DNA of 64,000 nucleotides from Neptuniibacter sp. (GCF_024231755.1 NZ_JAAEQH010000279.1:96124-160123); one strand, 5' to 3'; shown: positions 49,568 through 58,705, numbered from the stretch's first letter. Notes: generated by a model from the letters alone, not told the origin. Translations and numbers: made by a program.

Positions 49568-51291
49568 ATGGGATTAAGGTATTCACTGCGGCAATCTTTT
49601 TGCTCTTGAGTCAGCTGGTGATGGCTGCGATCAGTAGTGAGATTGATCGTAATAGAATAGAGCAGGGGCAGTCGTTCCGTTTGATCCTAAATATCTCTGC
49701 GAATGAGGCTAGTCAGGTAGATCTGGAGCCCCTACACAAAGATTTTCAGATTCTGGGCCGTAGCCACCAGTCCAGTACTAATTTTCAAAATGGGTCATTA
49801 ACGAGCAGCACAAAGCTGGTGCTAACTCTGTTTCCTAAACGGCCGGGTAAGCTCACTGTACCTGCTTTGGAGTTAGAGGGTGAGAAGAGCCAGGAACACA
49901 CCGTCGAGGTGATAGAGGTGAAGCAGCCCTCTGCTGTTGATGGCGGGGTGGAGTTCCTTTCATCATTGTCTGATAAAACACCCATTGTACAGCAACCAAT
50001 TGTTTACCAGGCTAGCTTAGTACTGGGGCAAAAGATATATGACGCCGGCATTCAAGAACCTCAGGTAAGAGAGGGAAAAGCGCTGATTGAACCTATCGGT
50101 GAGCAGCGCCAGTATCAGCAAGAGTTAAATGGTCGTCCGGTGTTGGTAATTGAGCAGGCGTGGTTGATTACACCGCAGCAAAGCGGAACTTTGAAAATTG
50201 ATGGTGCGCGTTTGAGTGCCCAAGTGCCTGATAGAAGTCAAAATGCTGATCCCTACCGGCGTTTTAATAGCAGAGCGATGCGTAGAATTTTTGTGCCTGC
50301 TGATGACTATGAAATTGAGGTTCAAACTATACCTCAAGCCTTTACAGGTGCTCATTGGCTCACAGCAACAGAGATGCAATTAAGCGATACGTTTGATCAG
50401 GAGAGTGGTAGCTGGAAACAGGGAGAGCCGGCTACTCGCACACTAACTTTAGAAGCGATAGGTGTGCAGAAAGAGCAGCTGCCAGAGTTAGTTTTGCCTG
50501 AGGTGGCAGGTATTAAACAGTATGCAACTAAACCGCAGATAGAGCAGCGCTTTGTCGATGGTGAGTTGCAGCTTATTATGACTCAAGAGATAACCCTTAT
50601 CCCGGAAGTGGCTGGCAAAGTGACACTGCCAGCAATTACGTTGGATTGGTGGAATAGTAAAACCAGTAAGCAAGAAATGACTTCCCTAGCTGCTACTGAG
50701 ATAAATATTGCGCAGGGAGCAGCAATGGCAAATCCCGTTGCGCCTCAAGTAACATCGCCTGTGCCCGCGCCTGCGCCTTTGCATCATAAAACCACTGCCC
50801 AGTCAGTAGGAAGCAATCAGCAGACTTTAATAGCGCCTACTGTTTCTCATGCGAACACTTCTTCATCCTGGTTGATGTTAGGTCTGGGTGTCTTCATTGG
50901 CGCTTTTGGTGCTTTTCTAATGATGACTCTATGGCAGCGAAAGCGGTTACAGCCACAAGCTGAAAATCCAGAATGCTCAGCCAAACAGCCAGCATATGAT
51001 CTGAAGAAACTGAAGACACTATGCTTTGAAAATAATGCTCGAGAAGCGCGTGCTCAGCTCCTTTCTTGGGCTCAGCAAAACTATCCGGGTTGCAGACACT
51101 TGAATGACTTAGCTGAGAGAGTGAGCGCGGAGTTCAAATATGAAATCGAATTTCTCAATCGTAGCTGCTTCGCAAATGAGACCTGCACATGGGATGGAAA
51201 AGGGTTGTGGAAGCAGGTTGAGGTCTTAGAAAAGAATCCTGTTCCCCAAGGATCTAAAGGTAGACAGTTAGCACCGCTCTATATTGGCTAA
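49561..51291 (+). CDS. batD: BatD protein
   Basis: The 576-residue protein has a signal peptide, several Ig-like BatD domains (FRLILNISANEASQVDLEPLHKDFQILGRS near the start) and a C-terminal membrane segment (about 440-462) with a cytoplasmic tail. It overlaps the BatB/C gene by seven bases. The Bat complex is linked to aerotolerance or envelope stress in Bacteroides and to virulence in other bacteria; the exact function is unsettled. Confidence 0.9.
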   Translation: MVNGIKVFTAAIFLLLSQLVMAAISSEIDRNRIEQGQSFRLILNISANEASQVDLEPLHKDFQILGRSHQSSTNFQNGSLTSSTKLVLTLFPKRPGKLTVPALELEGEKSQEHTVEVIEVKQPSAVDGGVEFLSSLSDKTPIVQQPIVYQASLVLGQKIYDAGIQEPQVREGKALIEPIGEQRQYQQELNGRPVLVIEQAWLITPQQSGTLKIDGARLSAQVPDRSQNADPYRRFNSRAMRRIFVPADDYEIEVQTIPQAFTGAHWLTATEMQLSDTFDQESGSWKQGEPATRTLTLEAIGVQKEQLPELVLPEVAGIKQYATKPQIEQRFVDGELQLIMTQEITLIPEVAGKVTLPAITLDWWNSKTSKQEMTSLAATEINIAQGAAMANPVAPQVTSPVPAPAPLHHKTTAQSVGSNQQTLIAPTVSHANTSSSWLMLGLGVFIGAFGAFLMMTLWQRKRLQPQAENPECSAKQPAYDLKKLKTLCFENNAREARAQLLSWAQQNYPGCRHLNDLAERVSAEFKYEIEFLNRSCFANETCTWDGKGLWKQVEVLEKNPVPQGSKGRQLAPLYIG

Positions 51292-51359
51292 CGGTTTAGT
51301 CTGAGGGCAAGTTTCAACGGGAATACTGTCCGCTAACTCCGAAGGTTGAGTTCTAGAAC

Positions 51360-51399
51360 GGCTATTTGTCCTGACTTATGCGAGAATAGCCACTTTTTC
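51360..51399 (+). terminator. Possible terminator after batD
   Basis: GGCTATT (51360-51366) pairs with AATAGCC (51385-51391) around an 18-base loop, followed by a short T run. The stem is only 7 bp. Confidence 0.4.
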
Positions 51400-51437
51400 A
51401 GAAGAACAGTGCGGCTTTACTAAGGAAACAATGGGCA

Positions 51438-52535
51438 ATGAGATCCTCAAACATCACCTATGAGCCTCGGCTAGATCATTTACGCTTTTTGGCTGCAACT
51501 CTTGTCTTTTTATTTCACGTTTATCACTTCTTTTACGTAGGGACAAAAAACCTGCAAGAGCCGGAATGGATTGGTCTTATTGCTGAAGGCCATACAGGTG
51601 TTAGCTTATTCTTTGTTTTGTCCGGCTTTATTTTTATGAAAATCGCTCTGCAGAGCGAATCCATAGAATACGGCCGATTTATGCGAAATCGTTTCTTACG
51701 TATCGCACCTTTGTTCCTAGTCTTCTTTTTTATCGCTATTTCGGTCGGGCGTAACGAGTTCAAAGGGTATTATATTTTTTATACCCTGTTTTCAAACTTG
51801 GGAGAGGCACCTACTTCAGGAACTTTTATAACTGGTGCCGCTTGGACAATATCTGTTGAGTTTACTTTTTATCTGATATTTCCATTTTTGGCAGTGTTTA
51901 TGAAAGAGAGAGGAGCGCTGTACGTTCTTAAACTTCTGCTCCTGATACTGATGATCAAATTGGCAAGTTTCAATGTCAGCGAAAACTCTAACCATATGTT
52001 TTACAGTACCTTGGTTGGCAGGATTGACCAATTCATCATAGGGATGTTATTCGCCTATATTTATTCTGAATATCATAAGACGTTAAAGACTAAGGGAATG
52101 TTTCTTTTCGTAGCGGCGGCGTGTGTTGTTTATCTCAACAGCTACATTCAAGCCAAGTATGCGAGCTATTTTCTCGATGACCCTAAGCAGGTGTTTTGGA
52201 TCACCTGGTCGCTTCAAGAAGCAATAGGCTGGGGCATGTTTATACTGGGTTATATGCTAATGCCTTACAAAATTCCAAATCTGCTCGACAAATTTATGTG
52301 CCGAATAGGTGAGGTTAGCTACTCTTTCTATCTGTTCCACGGCATGGTTATCTATCTATTCTCAACTTACGTTGGCGTCATCGAGCCGTTTTCATTTGAT
52401 TTGATCAATATTGCCATTAATACCAGCGTGATTTTTTGTGCTGTTTGGTTTGTCGCGACTCTGAGTTATCAAACTATTGAGCAGCCATTCTTAGCAATGC
52501 GTAAGCGTTACACCACACCTTCAACTTCTAGTTGA
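51438..52535 (+). CDS. Acyltransferase family 3 membrane protein
   Basis: The 365-residue polytopic protein begins RLDHLRFLAATLVFLFHVYHFF, the acyltransferase-3 signature with the essential His, and continues with GVSLFFVLSGFIFMK and a series of membrane segments. Such enzymes transfer acetyl or other acyl groups to sugars of cell-surface polymers across the inner membrane. It stands alone between the Bat operon and the convergent sulfotransferase trio; a role in modifying surface polysaccharide is an inference. Confidence 0.88.
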   Translation: MRSSNITYEPRLDHLRFLAATLVFLFHVYHFFYVGTKNLQEPEWIGLIAEGHTGVSLFFVLSGFIFMKIALQSESIEYGRFMRNRFLRIAPLFLVFFFIAISVGRNEFKGYYIFYTLFSNLGEAPTSGTFITGAAWTISVEFTFYLIFPFLAVFMKERGALYVLKLLLLILMIKLASFNVSENSNHMFYSTLVGRIDQFIIGMLFAYIYSEYHKTLKTKGMFLFVAAACVVYLNSYIQAKYASYFLDDPKQVFWITWSLQEAIGWGMFILGYMLMPYKIPNLLDKFMCRIGEVSYSFYLFHGMVIYLFSTYVGVIEPFSFDLINIAINTSVIFCAVWFVATLSYQTIEQPFLAMRKRYTTPSTSS

Positions 52536-52568
52536 GAAGTGACAGTCAGCAAAACTGATCAGATACCT

Positions 52569-53981
52569 TTAAGCTAGCTTTTGCTTAAAGGTATCGTTTA
52601 GTTGGAAGTAGATCTCTTCCGCTTTCTTTAAGAGCTCGGAATCTACGGCCATTTCTGTAGGTGCGGAGGAAAGCGATAGTTCAGGATAAGTTGAAGTAAC
52701 AAGGCTTAGCTTGTTCAGTAGTTGTGGCCAATAAATCTCGGTCTCTTCACAGAGTAATTCATAACTTATTGGCAAGATTGACTCATGCTGGTCAGATATT
52801 TCAAGAATATAACTATAAACAGCAATCCACTCTTCTAACCAGTAGTTCAGATCTTCCTTGTCTTCATAACTGAAGGCAACTCCTTCGGGATTCATGCGTT
52901 TCTTATCTATGCCAAATTCGTTGTGTGAGAGCCATTTCATATATTTTCTAACGAAAGGATCTTTAGCCTGGGAACTGCATAGAAAGCTATGTTGTCGTTT
53001 TAGTGATAAGGCTTGTTGAATGGGAGAACGGAATGGTACGAGAAAAGCAGAACTATTGAAGTGGGATGCCAGAGCTTCCAAGCGTAAAGTATTATTATTG
53101 TTTTTTGATAGATAGCGTTCATTTTTGTGGCAGAGCTTAATCAATGCTATATATTCAGCGAAACTCTGTAGAGTAGAAGTCTCCACTCTATCTTTAGTTA
53201 GGACCAGCTTTTCTTCATTGTTATCACTGTTGAAGGTGCGCCAGTATACTTCTTCAAGAGCCTCAGGCGAGTCATAATCCTCCAGAATTCCGTCGCCATG
53301 ATAGCGCTCTTTAAGCTCACCTTTTTCGGTTTTTCCGCGTAATTTCTGCCAGAGGTTTGGTGCTAAAACGAAGGGCATATCGTTATAGGTAAGCGATGAA
53401 AACTGACCCGAACTATAAATTTCCCTCATCAATATAGTCGTGCCTGCCCTGGCTAGACCAGAAACAAATACATGCCGTTGATCTTGTTGTTCGGTGATCT
53501 GTTTCTTATTGGAAGTAGATTCTATTTCAAACAGCAACTGGCCAATAGCTGGGTGCGATAAAACGAGTTGGTGCAGTAACTTGCTGGCAGAGGAGTAACC
53601 TTGTGTTGCGGGCTGCTTACCGAAGTAGGTCAGAGAGGCAAAGGTGATTAGAGCTGATAGAGTAGAAACGGTTATCCCTTCCAAGGTCAGACTCTTTGAT
53701 ACTAGATCAAAATCTGAGCTCTGAAAAAACAGAATCAAAGCCCCAAATGGAACAAAGAGAGTACAAAAGGCAGCAAGGAGTTTAAGGCTAGAGACAAGAA
53801 TAATGATGGAGTATGAAGGTAGGCAGCGCTCCTTCCAATGGTCGCTGATCTTGCTACAGGTAATGACATGTACAGACTTTTTTATGCCAGTAACGATGTC
53901 TTTGAAAAAGCTACTATAAGGTGTCCACTGGAAAAACAAAACACCTAGGGCTGCAGCTATAGCTAAGAGCAGTAGGCTCAC
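52569..53981 (-). CDS. Membrane-associated sulfotransferase family protein
   Basis: The 470-residue protein has N-terminal hydrophobic segments (about 1-20, 55-85 and 100-118) and then a sulfotransferase-like P-loop, VFVSGLARAGTTILMREIY (about 168-187), for the 5'-phosphosulfate of PAPS. A segment EALASHFNSSAFLVPFRSPIQQALSLKRQH (about 300-330) fits the 3'-phosphate loop (FR-S-P). The substrate is unknown. It is the last gene of a three-gene operon and overlaps the small gene upstream by ATGA. Confidence 0.75.
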   Translation of the reverse strand: MSLLLLAIAAALGVLFFQWTPYSSFFKDIVTGIKKSVHVITCSKISDHWKERCLPSYSIIILVSSLKLLAAFCTLFVPFGALILFFQSSDFDLVSKSLTLEGITVSTLSALITFASLTYFGKQPATQGYSSASKLLHQLVLSHPAIGQLLFEIESTSNKKQITEQQDQRHVFVSGLARAGTTILMREIYSSGQFSSLTYNDMPFVLAPNLWQKLRGKTEKGELKERYHGDGILEDYDSPEALEEVYWRTFNSDNNEEKLVLTKDRVETSTLQSFAEYIALIKLCHKNERYLSKNNNNTLRLEALASHFNSSAFLVPFRSPIQQALSLKRQHSFLCSSQAKDPFVRKYMKWLSHNEFGIDKKRMNPEGVAFSYEDKEDLNYWLEEWIAVYSYILEISDQHESILPISYELLCEETEIYWPQLLNKLSLVTSTYPELSLSSAPTEMAVDSELLKKAEEIYFQLNDTFKQKLA

Positions 53982-54217
53982 TGGTCGGCCTTACAGTCGC
54001 CATCATTGCCTGGGTTTTCTTCTTCAGTGTTTGCTTGTTTACGTTTTTTCAGATAACGCTTTAAGGGGTACCAAACAATAGCGAAAATCGCGATAAAAAG
54101 TGATGCGATAATCCCAAGGAATACACCAAAAGCACCAGCTCCCATTCCTGGGCCCAGGTAAGCCGATGCAGGTGTAGCTAGAAAAGTCAGCGCGATCAAT
54201 AAATATAAACGAATCAT
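53978..54217 (-). CDS. Small AYLGPG membrane protein
   Basis: The 79-residue protein has a signal peptide ending near TPASA, then AYLGPGMGAGAFG, one membrane segment (about 32-53) and a charged tail. I cannot name the family with certainty, but this small protein type has an invariant AYLGPG start after signal cleavage. It lies between the arylsulfotransferase-like and sulfotransferase genes, overlapping the latter by four bases, which suggests a joint function. Confidence 0.75.
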   Translation of the reverse strand: MIRLYLLIALTFLATPASAYLGPGMGAGAFGVFLGIIASLFIAIFAIVWYPLKRYLKKRKQANTEEENPGNDGDCKADQ

Positions 54218-54230
54218 CAGTTATAGAACT

Positions 54231-55562
54231 CTAGTTGCAATGTAAACCTTCTAGCCAAGTGAACTCTGATTCTTCTGCTGTAAGGTAACGGCTCCAGTGT
54301 AGGGCTCCGATTTTACCCTGTTTTAAGCTATGAACAAAACTCCATAACTTTCCGTCTTTATTTACGCGATGGATAAGACCTGCATTGGTTTCTTCAATGA
54401 TGATATCACCATTATCTAAAACCCTATGTCGACCTTCGGTAATTGTGTTGATTTGATGTTCTTTTAGGGAAAGGTATTCACTGGTTTTACCGGTTGTTTG
54501 GTCGTATTTCCAAATGGTGTTAAACCCAGTGAACGAGTAGCTTGTATCCTTATTACGTATCATGTCGTTGCCGTAGATAGTGAAGATGCCATCACCTAGG
54601 TAATCTACGTCATGTTGGTTAAGCCAGGGACCAATTTCTAACCACACTATCTCATCAGTAGAAGGGCGATATACTAAAACCATGGAGAGGTTACGTACAC
54701 TTAACATCAAGTCGCCCTTTTGGACAAAATTATCTGATTGGAAAATCACCTCAGCATCATTTAAATGGATGCGGTCCCGTTCCATCATGCCGAAACCATG
54801 AAGAAGATCTGCATATCCATGGCGTATCAGTAACTCGTAGATAGACCATTCCTGAAGGACTTCGCCGGTTGCAGATACTTTCGCTATTGCATCGTTACGC
54901 AGTGGGAAAGGTAATTTAATCTCGCTGGAAACTATTGGAACATAGAATCCACCACTTTCGGATGGCTCAATGGTATGGTGAAAATGCCTATCGGCTGACC
55001 ACTGTAATTTTCCGCAAGAATCGATTTTTAAAAGGGGGCCTTCACCGCTTGTTATTACAATGCTTCCGTCTTCAAGTAAAAGCGGGTGTTGAGAGCGGAA
55101 ATTAAACTTCTTACTTTGGTCATTTCTAAAGGAGGTCTGGTTCAACAGTTCATTCACTGGCGGAACCCACTCATGCAGGATCTTTTGTTCCGAAATGTCA
55201 TACAGATAGACTGAGCTGACTGAATTCTCATCGCTATATGCAGATACCAGCAAGCTACCAGAATCCACTTGAGCATTGTCATAAACTTTAAAACCGCTGA
55301 ACTCTTCGAAAGACATTAATTGCGGTTGCACGATCTCTTGAATGCTTTGTTCGGAAAAGAGCAGTTTGAAATATGGATCTGTGTGCTTGGCTAAGTCCTG
55401 AAGAGTATCACCTACTTTACCGCTATCGTTTCCGCCTGTTGCTTTATGCCATACAGCCCATGTAGAAAAGACCAGAAATGGTAGAAGGATCAAAACAAGC
55501 AGTAAGATAACCCATGCTTCAATTTTGATTGTTAGTAGCTTTTCAAAAGTATTCTTTTCCAT
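54231..55562 (-). CDS. Arylsulfotransferase (ASST)-like periplasmic protein
   Basis: The 443-residue protein has an N-terminal signal anchor (about 14-36) followed by a beta-propeller-style region with repeated strand motifs. Examples are HPLLLEDGSIVITSGEGPLLKID, HFHHTIEPSESGGFYVPI and HRVLDNGDIIIEETNAGLIHRVN, as in the ASST-family proteins PF05935/PF14269. Known ASST enzymes move sulfate between phenols in the periplasm without PAPS. Activity cannot be judged here. The gene starts a three-gene operon with a small membrane protein and a P-loop sulfotransferase. Confidence 0.72.
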   Translation of the reverse strand: MEKNTFEKLLTIKIEAWVILLLVLILLPFLVFSTWAVWHKATGGNDSGKVGDTLQDLAKHTDPYFKLLFSEQSIQEIVQPQLMSFEEFSGFKVYDNAQVDSGSLLVSAYSDENSVSSVYLYDISEQKILHEWVPPVNELLNQTSFRNDQSKKFNFRSQHPLLLEDGSIVITSGEGPLLKIDSCGKLQWSADRHFHHTIEPSESGGFYVPIVSSEIKLPFPLRNDAIAKVSATGEVLQEWSIYELLIRHGYADLLHGFGMMERDRIHLNDAEVIFQSDNFVQKGDLMLSVRNLSMVLVYRPSTDEIVWLEIGPWLNQHDVDYLGDGIFTIYGNDMIRNKDTSYSFTGFNTIWKYDQTTGKTSEYLSLKEHQINTITEGRHRVLDNGDIIIEETNAGLIHRVNKDGKLWSFVHSLKQGKIGALHWSRYLTAEESEFTWLEGLHCN

Positions 55563-55955
55563 TAGTAGTCCATTACATGCAATGAGTTACTTTATTAAGT
55601 GGTTAGGGTAAGAATTTGGGAAGAATTGTATCGATTTATTGATGAATACGCATTATGTCTTTTAAGGCTGAGCTGAGGTTATTCTGGTGAGCTCAAGGTC
55701 TACATAAGAATCAATTATAAACCCGCTTTCTATATCTGCGAGGTGTCTAGCAATCTTGCGGTGTTTACACCTCACACCTTCAAAGTTTGGAATATCGCTT
55801 TTGTGGATCAGATATGGCGAGGGAAGAGGTGGTCCGCCTGCATGCTGACACGCCAGTGTGCAGGACGGACAATCTTGCTTAATTATAAGGTAATTAGTTC
55901 TAGATTTCTGCTTAGTTGGGAGAGCTCCAGAAGATGGGATCTCATCTCAGTTAGC
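55563..55955. other. Intergenic region with a strong hairpin
   Basis: These 393 bases separate the ASST-like operon from the end of the Aer-like receptor gene. A strong inverted repeat is at 55832-55870. No convincing gene is present, and the open frame that crosses it has no features of coding sequence. Confidence 0.5.
55832..55870. repeat. 39-base imperfect palindrome
   Basis: GTCCGCCTGCA (55832-55842) pairs with TGCAGGACGGAC (55859-55870) with a single bulged A. Inside, CTG/CAG pairs around a six-base loop with two G-T wobbles. The stem is long and GC-rich. No T run follows. It could be an extragenic palindrome (REP-like), a terminator of unusual type, or part of a structured RNA. Confidence 0.7.
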
Positions 55956-57533
55956 TTAGTGCTGTTTGGCCCAGAATTGAGCAGCCAATTCAGAGAACCC
56001 TGTGGAAATTTCCAGCATCTCGTTACTGGTATTCGAACTTGTTTCCACTGCCTCTAAGTTCTGTTCTGACATATCTCGGATACTGTAAACACTGCGACTG
56101 ATCTCCTCGGCGACCGAGCTTTGCTGTTCAACTGCGGAGGCGATCTGCGTGTTCATATCATTAATCAGTTCAATCGAAGCATGAATCTCATCCAAGGATA
56201 CAGCAGTCTGTTCGCTTTGGATGACACAGTCATCAGTACGTTGCTGACCAGATTGCATAACCTCAACCGCTTTGCTCGCACTGGATTGTAATCGTTCGAT
56301 CATCTGACGAATTTCTTCAGTGGACGTCTGTGTTCTGCTTGCTAAGGAGCGAACCTCGTCAGCGACTACCGAAAAGCCTCGACCAGCATCCCCCGCTCGG
56401 GCTGCTTCAATTGCCGCATTTAAAGCCAGAAGATTGGTTTGATCTGCAATCTCTCCAATCACATTAAGTATTGTCGATATGTTGTTACTACTCTCTTTCA
56501 CTTCAGAGATAACTTCGGCGGCTTGGGCGATCTCATTTTTTAACCTCTGGATAGACTGAACACTCGCATCAACCACCTTTTTGCCTTTTATCACCTCGTC
56601 GAAACCGCCTGATGCTGCAGAGGAGCTGTTCTGGGCATTGCCTGCAACTTCCTGAATGCTGGCAGACATCTGATTCACCGCTGCAGCTACCTGGTCTGTT
56701 TCTGCAAATTGTTTTCTAACGCCACTTTCAGATTGGCCTACAGCAGCACTTAAACCAGAGGCGCCCGTTGTTAAGGTCCCAGCAGAATCTGAAATCCTGC
56801 CAACTAAACCCGCCGTTTCCGACTCCAGCATTTTTATCGTTTGTAGTAACTGGCCAATATCATCATTGCGTCCGGTATAGATATATTTGGCTACAGGGTT
56901 GTTGGCGATTTTTTGTGAATGGCTGACTAGCTGTTTATAAGGATTAAAAAATACAAACGTGGTTGCTAGGCTAATGAACATTGCAATCAGATAATAAACA
57001 GCAACGGTGATCGGCTCGGGATTAGTCAGAAAAGCCACAACGGAAGCTATTAATGCGGGAATAAGAACAGCAAGTAAAACTTTATTCGGTAGACTCAAAC
57101 CTGCTTTTACACAGCTAGGGATTTTTCCCTGCATTAATGAGGGGTAGATCTTTTCTGCCCGGTCAACATATTCCTGGGCTGGCTTGCGGCGAACAGACTG
57201 ATATTCTGCGACAGCACCATTGCGCTCAATCGGGGTTACATAGGCATCAACCCAATAGTGATTCCCGTTCTTACAACGATTTTTAACAATTCCCATCCAG
57301 GAATTACCATCCTTTACGGTACTCCAGAGGTCATCAAAAGCTGCTGGGGGCATATCAGGGTGACGGACGATATTGTGGTTTTTACCTAAGAGTTCTTCCT
57401 GAGTGAAACCGCTGACCTTAATGAAGTCATCATTAACGTAAGTGACAGCTCCTTTCAGGTTCGTTGTTGAGAGGATGTTTAGAGAGCTACTGTAGTTCTC
57501 TTCTACTTGAGTAACCGGCAGATTTTTTTTCAT
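55956..57533 (-). CDS. PAS-containing chemotaxis receptor (Aer-like)
   Basis: From ATG 57533 ([14 protein letters not shown]) the protein has 525 residues. It begins with an N-terminal PAS domain ([47 protein letters not shown]) and has two membrane segments (about 150-195) with little periplasmic sequence. A signalling domain follows with [32 protein letters not shown]. This is the layout of the aerotaxis receptor Aer, which senses energy or redox state through FAD in its PAS domain. The 15 extra residues to ATG 57578 are not part of the family and I do not include them. Confidence 0.88.
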   Translation of the reverse strand: MKKNLPVTQVEENYSSSLNILSTTNLKGAVTYVNDDFIKVSGFTQEELLGKNHNIVRHPDMPPAAFDDLWSTVKDGNSWMGIVKNRCKNGNHYWVDAYVTPIERNGAVAEYQSVRRKPAQEYVDRAEKIYPSLMQGKIPSCVKAGLSLPNKVLLAVLIPALIASVVAFLTNPEPITVAVYYLIAMFISLATTFVFFNPYKQLVSHSQKIANNPVAKYIYTGRNDDIGQLLQTIKMLESETAGLVGRISDSAGTLTTGASGLSAAVGQSESGVRKQFAETDQVAAAVNQMSASIQEVAGNAQNSSSAASGGFDEVIKGKKVVDASVQSIQRLKNEIAQAAEVISEVKESSNNISTILNVIGEIADQTNLLALNAAIEAARAGDAGRGFSVVADEVRSLASRTQTSTEEIRQMIERLQSSASKAVEVMQSGQQRTDDCVIQSEQTAVSLDEIHASIELINDMNTQIASAVEQQSSVAEEISRSVYSIRDMSEQNLEAVETSSNTSNEMLEISTGFSELAAQFWAKQH

Positions 57534-57890
57534 GTTTGCGACTTGGGATTTATTTTTGTTTTTTTCGAATATACACATTTTTAGTGTGGTTGTATCCTTC
57601 TTTAGGATTATGTTTGATAAATCGAAAGCATCATATTTCTGGCCTTATTTTTCATTGAATTAAAATCTGCTTGCTCATTTGCCTGTTTGAAATCGCTGGA
57701 AGAAGACCTGTGGTACGGGGGATATATTTATGGGGAATGAGTTATAAGGTGGAATGATCTTAATTCCCTTTTGGGAAATTAAGCCCCTCCTTGGCGAGAG
57801 GGCTGCGCAAGCAGACTTGCTTGTTCAAAATGCTTCTTTGGGCGCATTTTGTCGAACCACAGTCGTGATTCTCATCCAGCCTCTGGGCAC
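57534..57890. other. Intergenic region before the tRNA-Phe terminator
   Basis: This stretch contains the upstream region of the Aer-like receptor gene. Near its right end is an inverted repeat AAAATGC/GCATTTT, then TCGAACCAC and CTGGGCA, which resemble T-arm and 5'-end sequences of the neighbouring tRNA-Phe with the middle lost. I saw no gene. Confidence 0.4.
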
Positions 57891-57918
57891 AAAAAAGCCC
57901 CGCTTATAGCAAGGCTTT
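57891..57918 (-). terminator. Terminator of the tRNA-Phe transcription unit
   Basis: On the minus strand AAAGCCTTGC pairs with GCGGGGCTTT (two U-G wobbles, loop TATAA) and is followed by a T run. It lies just beyond the third tRNA-Phe-derived repeat. Confidence 0.75.
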
Positions 57919-57925
57919 AAAAAAG

Positions 57926-58094
57926 TGGTGCCCAGACGCGGAGCAATGACCGAAGGTCATTACAACATTACCGGTTAAGCAATGGCCCGAAGGCTAAGCG
58001 CAATGCACGAATAATCGAACGTGTTCTTTCCGCCCAGATAAATTTCAGGTAAAGAAAAGTCAAAATAATGATGGGGAGTTATTAAGCAGGAAAG
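57926..58094 (-). repeat. tRNA-Phe-derived repeat unit (distal)
   Basis: The unit of about 169 bases ends, in minus-strand sense, with CCGCGTCTGGGCACCA, which is identical to the 3' end of tRNA-Phe including CCA. Inside are a small perfect hairpin (AATGACC-TTC-GGTCATT) and a CCTTCGGG tetraloop-like hairpin. It closely resembles the unit at 58259-58429, including the A/T-rich linker before the next copy. It lacks most of the tRNA body. Confidence 0.85.
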
Positions 58095-58258
58095 TGGTGC
58101 CCAGACGCAGATCAATGCCGTAGGCATTCACACATCGGAGTGCAACGACGATAGCCCGAAGGGTGAGCGAAGCGAATAATCTAACTAGGTTCGATGACGC
58201 CTGAGAAATACAAACTTGCTAGGTACTTAACTCAAGAGAGAATCTAGAAGGGAATAAG
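58095..58258 (-). repeat. tRNA-Phe-derived repeat unit (middle, diverged)
   Basis: The unit of about 164 bases begins on the plus strand with TGGTGCCCAGACGC, the complement of the tRNA-Phe 3' end, with a G to A change just after it. The inner hairpin has changed to AATGCC-TAC-GGCATT, keeping pairing while altering the sequence. The rest is more diverged than the other two units. Confidence 0.75.
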
Positions 58259-58429
58259 TGGTACCCAGACGCGGAGCAATGACCGAAAGTCATTACAACA
58301 TTGCCGGGTAGGCAATGGCCCGAAGGGTAAGCGCAATGCTCGAATAATCGAACGTGTTCGTTCCGCCCAGATAAATTTCAAGCAGAGATATGTTAAAAAT
58401 AAGAATGGGGAATTACTAAGCAAGGAAGT
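58259..58429 (-). repeat. tRNA-Phe-derived repeat unit (proximal)
   Basis: This 171-base unit directly follows the second tRNA-Phe in the minus-strand transcript and ends in a tRNA-Phe 3' sequence with one substitution (GGGTACCA). It carries the same hairpins as the distal unit, with one base of the AATGAC hairpin changed. Confidence 0.85.
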
Positions 58430-58505
58430 GGTGCCCAGACGCGGAATCGAACCACGGACACGGGGATTTTCAATCCCCTGCTCTACCGACTGAGCTATCT
58501 GGGCA
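58430..58505 (-). tRNA. tRNA-Phe (GAA), second copy
   Basis: The 76-base gene has the acceptor stem GCCCAGA/TCTGGGC, D-arm GCTCAGTCGGTAGAGC, anticodon GAA in ATTGAAAAT, T-arm GGTTCGATTCC and an encoded CCA end. It is identical to the upstream copy. Confidence 0.98.
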
Positions 58506-58566
58506 TATGAGTACTTCCAGAGACAAAAAAGGCCTGCAATCATCTCTACAAGCCTTGGAAAGTAAG

Positions 58567-58642
58567 TGGTGCCCAGACGCGGAATCGAACCACGGACACG
58601 GGGATTTTCAATCCCCTGCTCTACCGACTGAGCTATCTGGGC
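58567..58642 (-). tRNA. tRNA-Phe (GAA), first copy
   Basis: The 76-base gene is identical to the second copy, with anticodon GAA and encoded CCA. The 61-base spacer between the copies is not similar to the repeat units downstream. It begins about 10 bases after the predicted transcription start. Confidence 0.98.
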
Positions 58643-58658
58643 AACTCAAGTGGCGCGT

Positions 58659-58687
58659 ATTAAACCGTCTTCATTGAAAACTGTCAA
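58659..58687 (-). promoter_or_regulatory. Stable-RNA promoter of the tRNA-Phe unit
   Basis: On the minus strand a perfect -35 TTGACA and a -10 TTTAAT are 17 bases apart and are followed by the GC-rich discriminator ACGCGCCAC. This is typical of promoters for stable RNA under stringent control. Confidence 0.82.
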
Positions 58688-58705
58688 CCACTTGTTACAA
58701 AAAAA

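Noticed and set aside
55743..56057. Open reading frame of 104 codons on the plus strand
   Set aside because: It overlaps the end of the Aer-like receptor and a strong hairpin, with no recognisable protein features.
57926..58505. Attachment-site duplications of an integrative element at the tRNA 3' end
   Set aside because: The repeated tRNA tails look like att sites, but no integrase or cargo lies between them and the inter-repeat sequences resemble one another, so tandem duplication is the simpler explanation.
58244..58543. Open reading frame of 99 codons on the minus strand
   Set aside because: It runs through tRNA-Phe (its product contains IAQSVEQGIENPRVRGSIPRLG, the usual translation of a tRNA) and through a repeat unit, so it is not a gene.
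57926..58642. CRISPR-like regular direct repeats
   Set aside because: The regular 164-171 base spacing comes from tRNA-tail repeats whose spacers are similar to each other, not unique; no cas genes are near.
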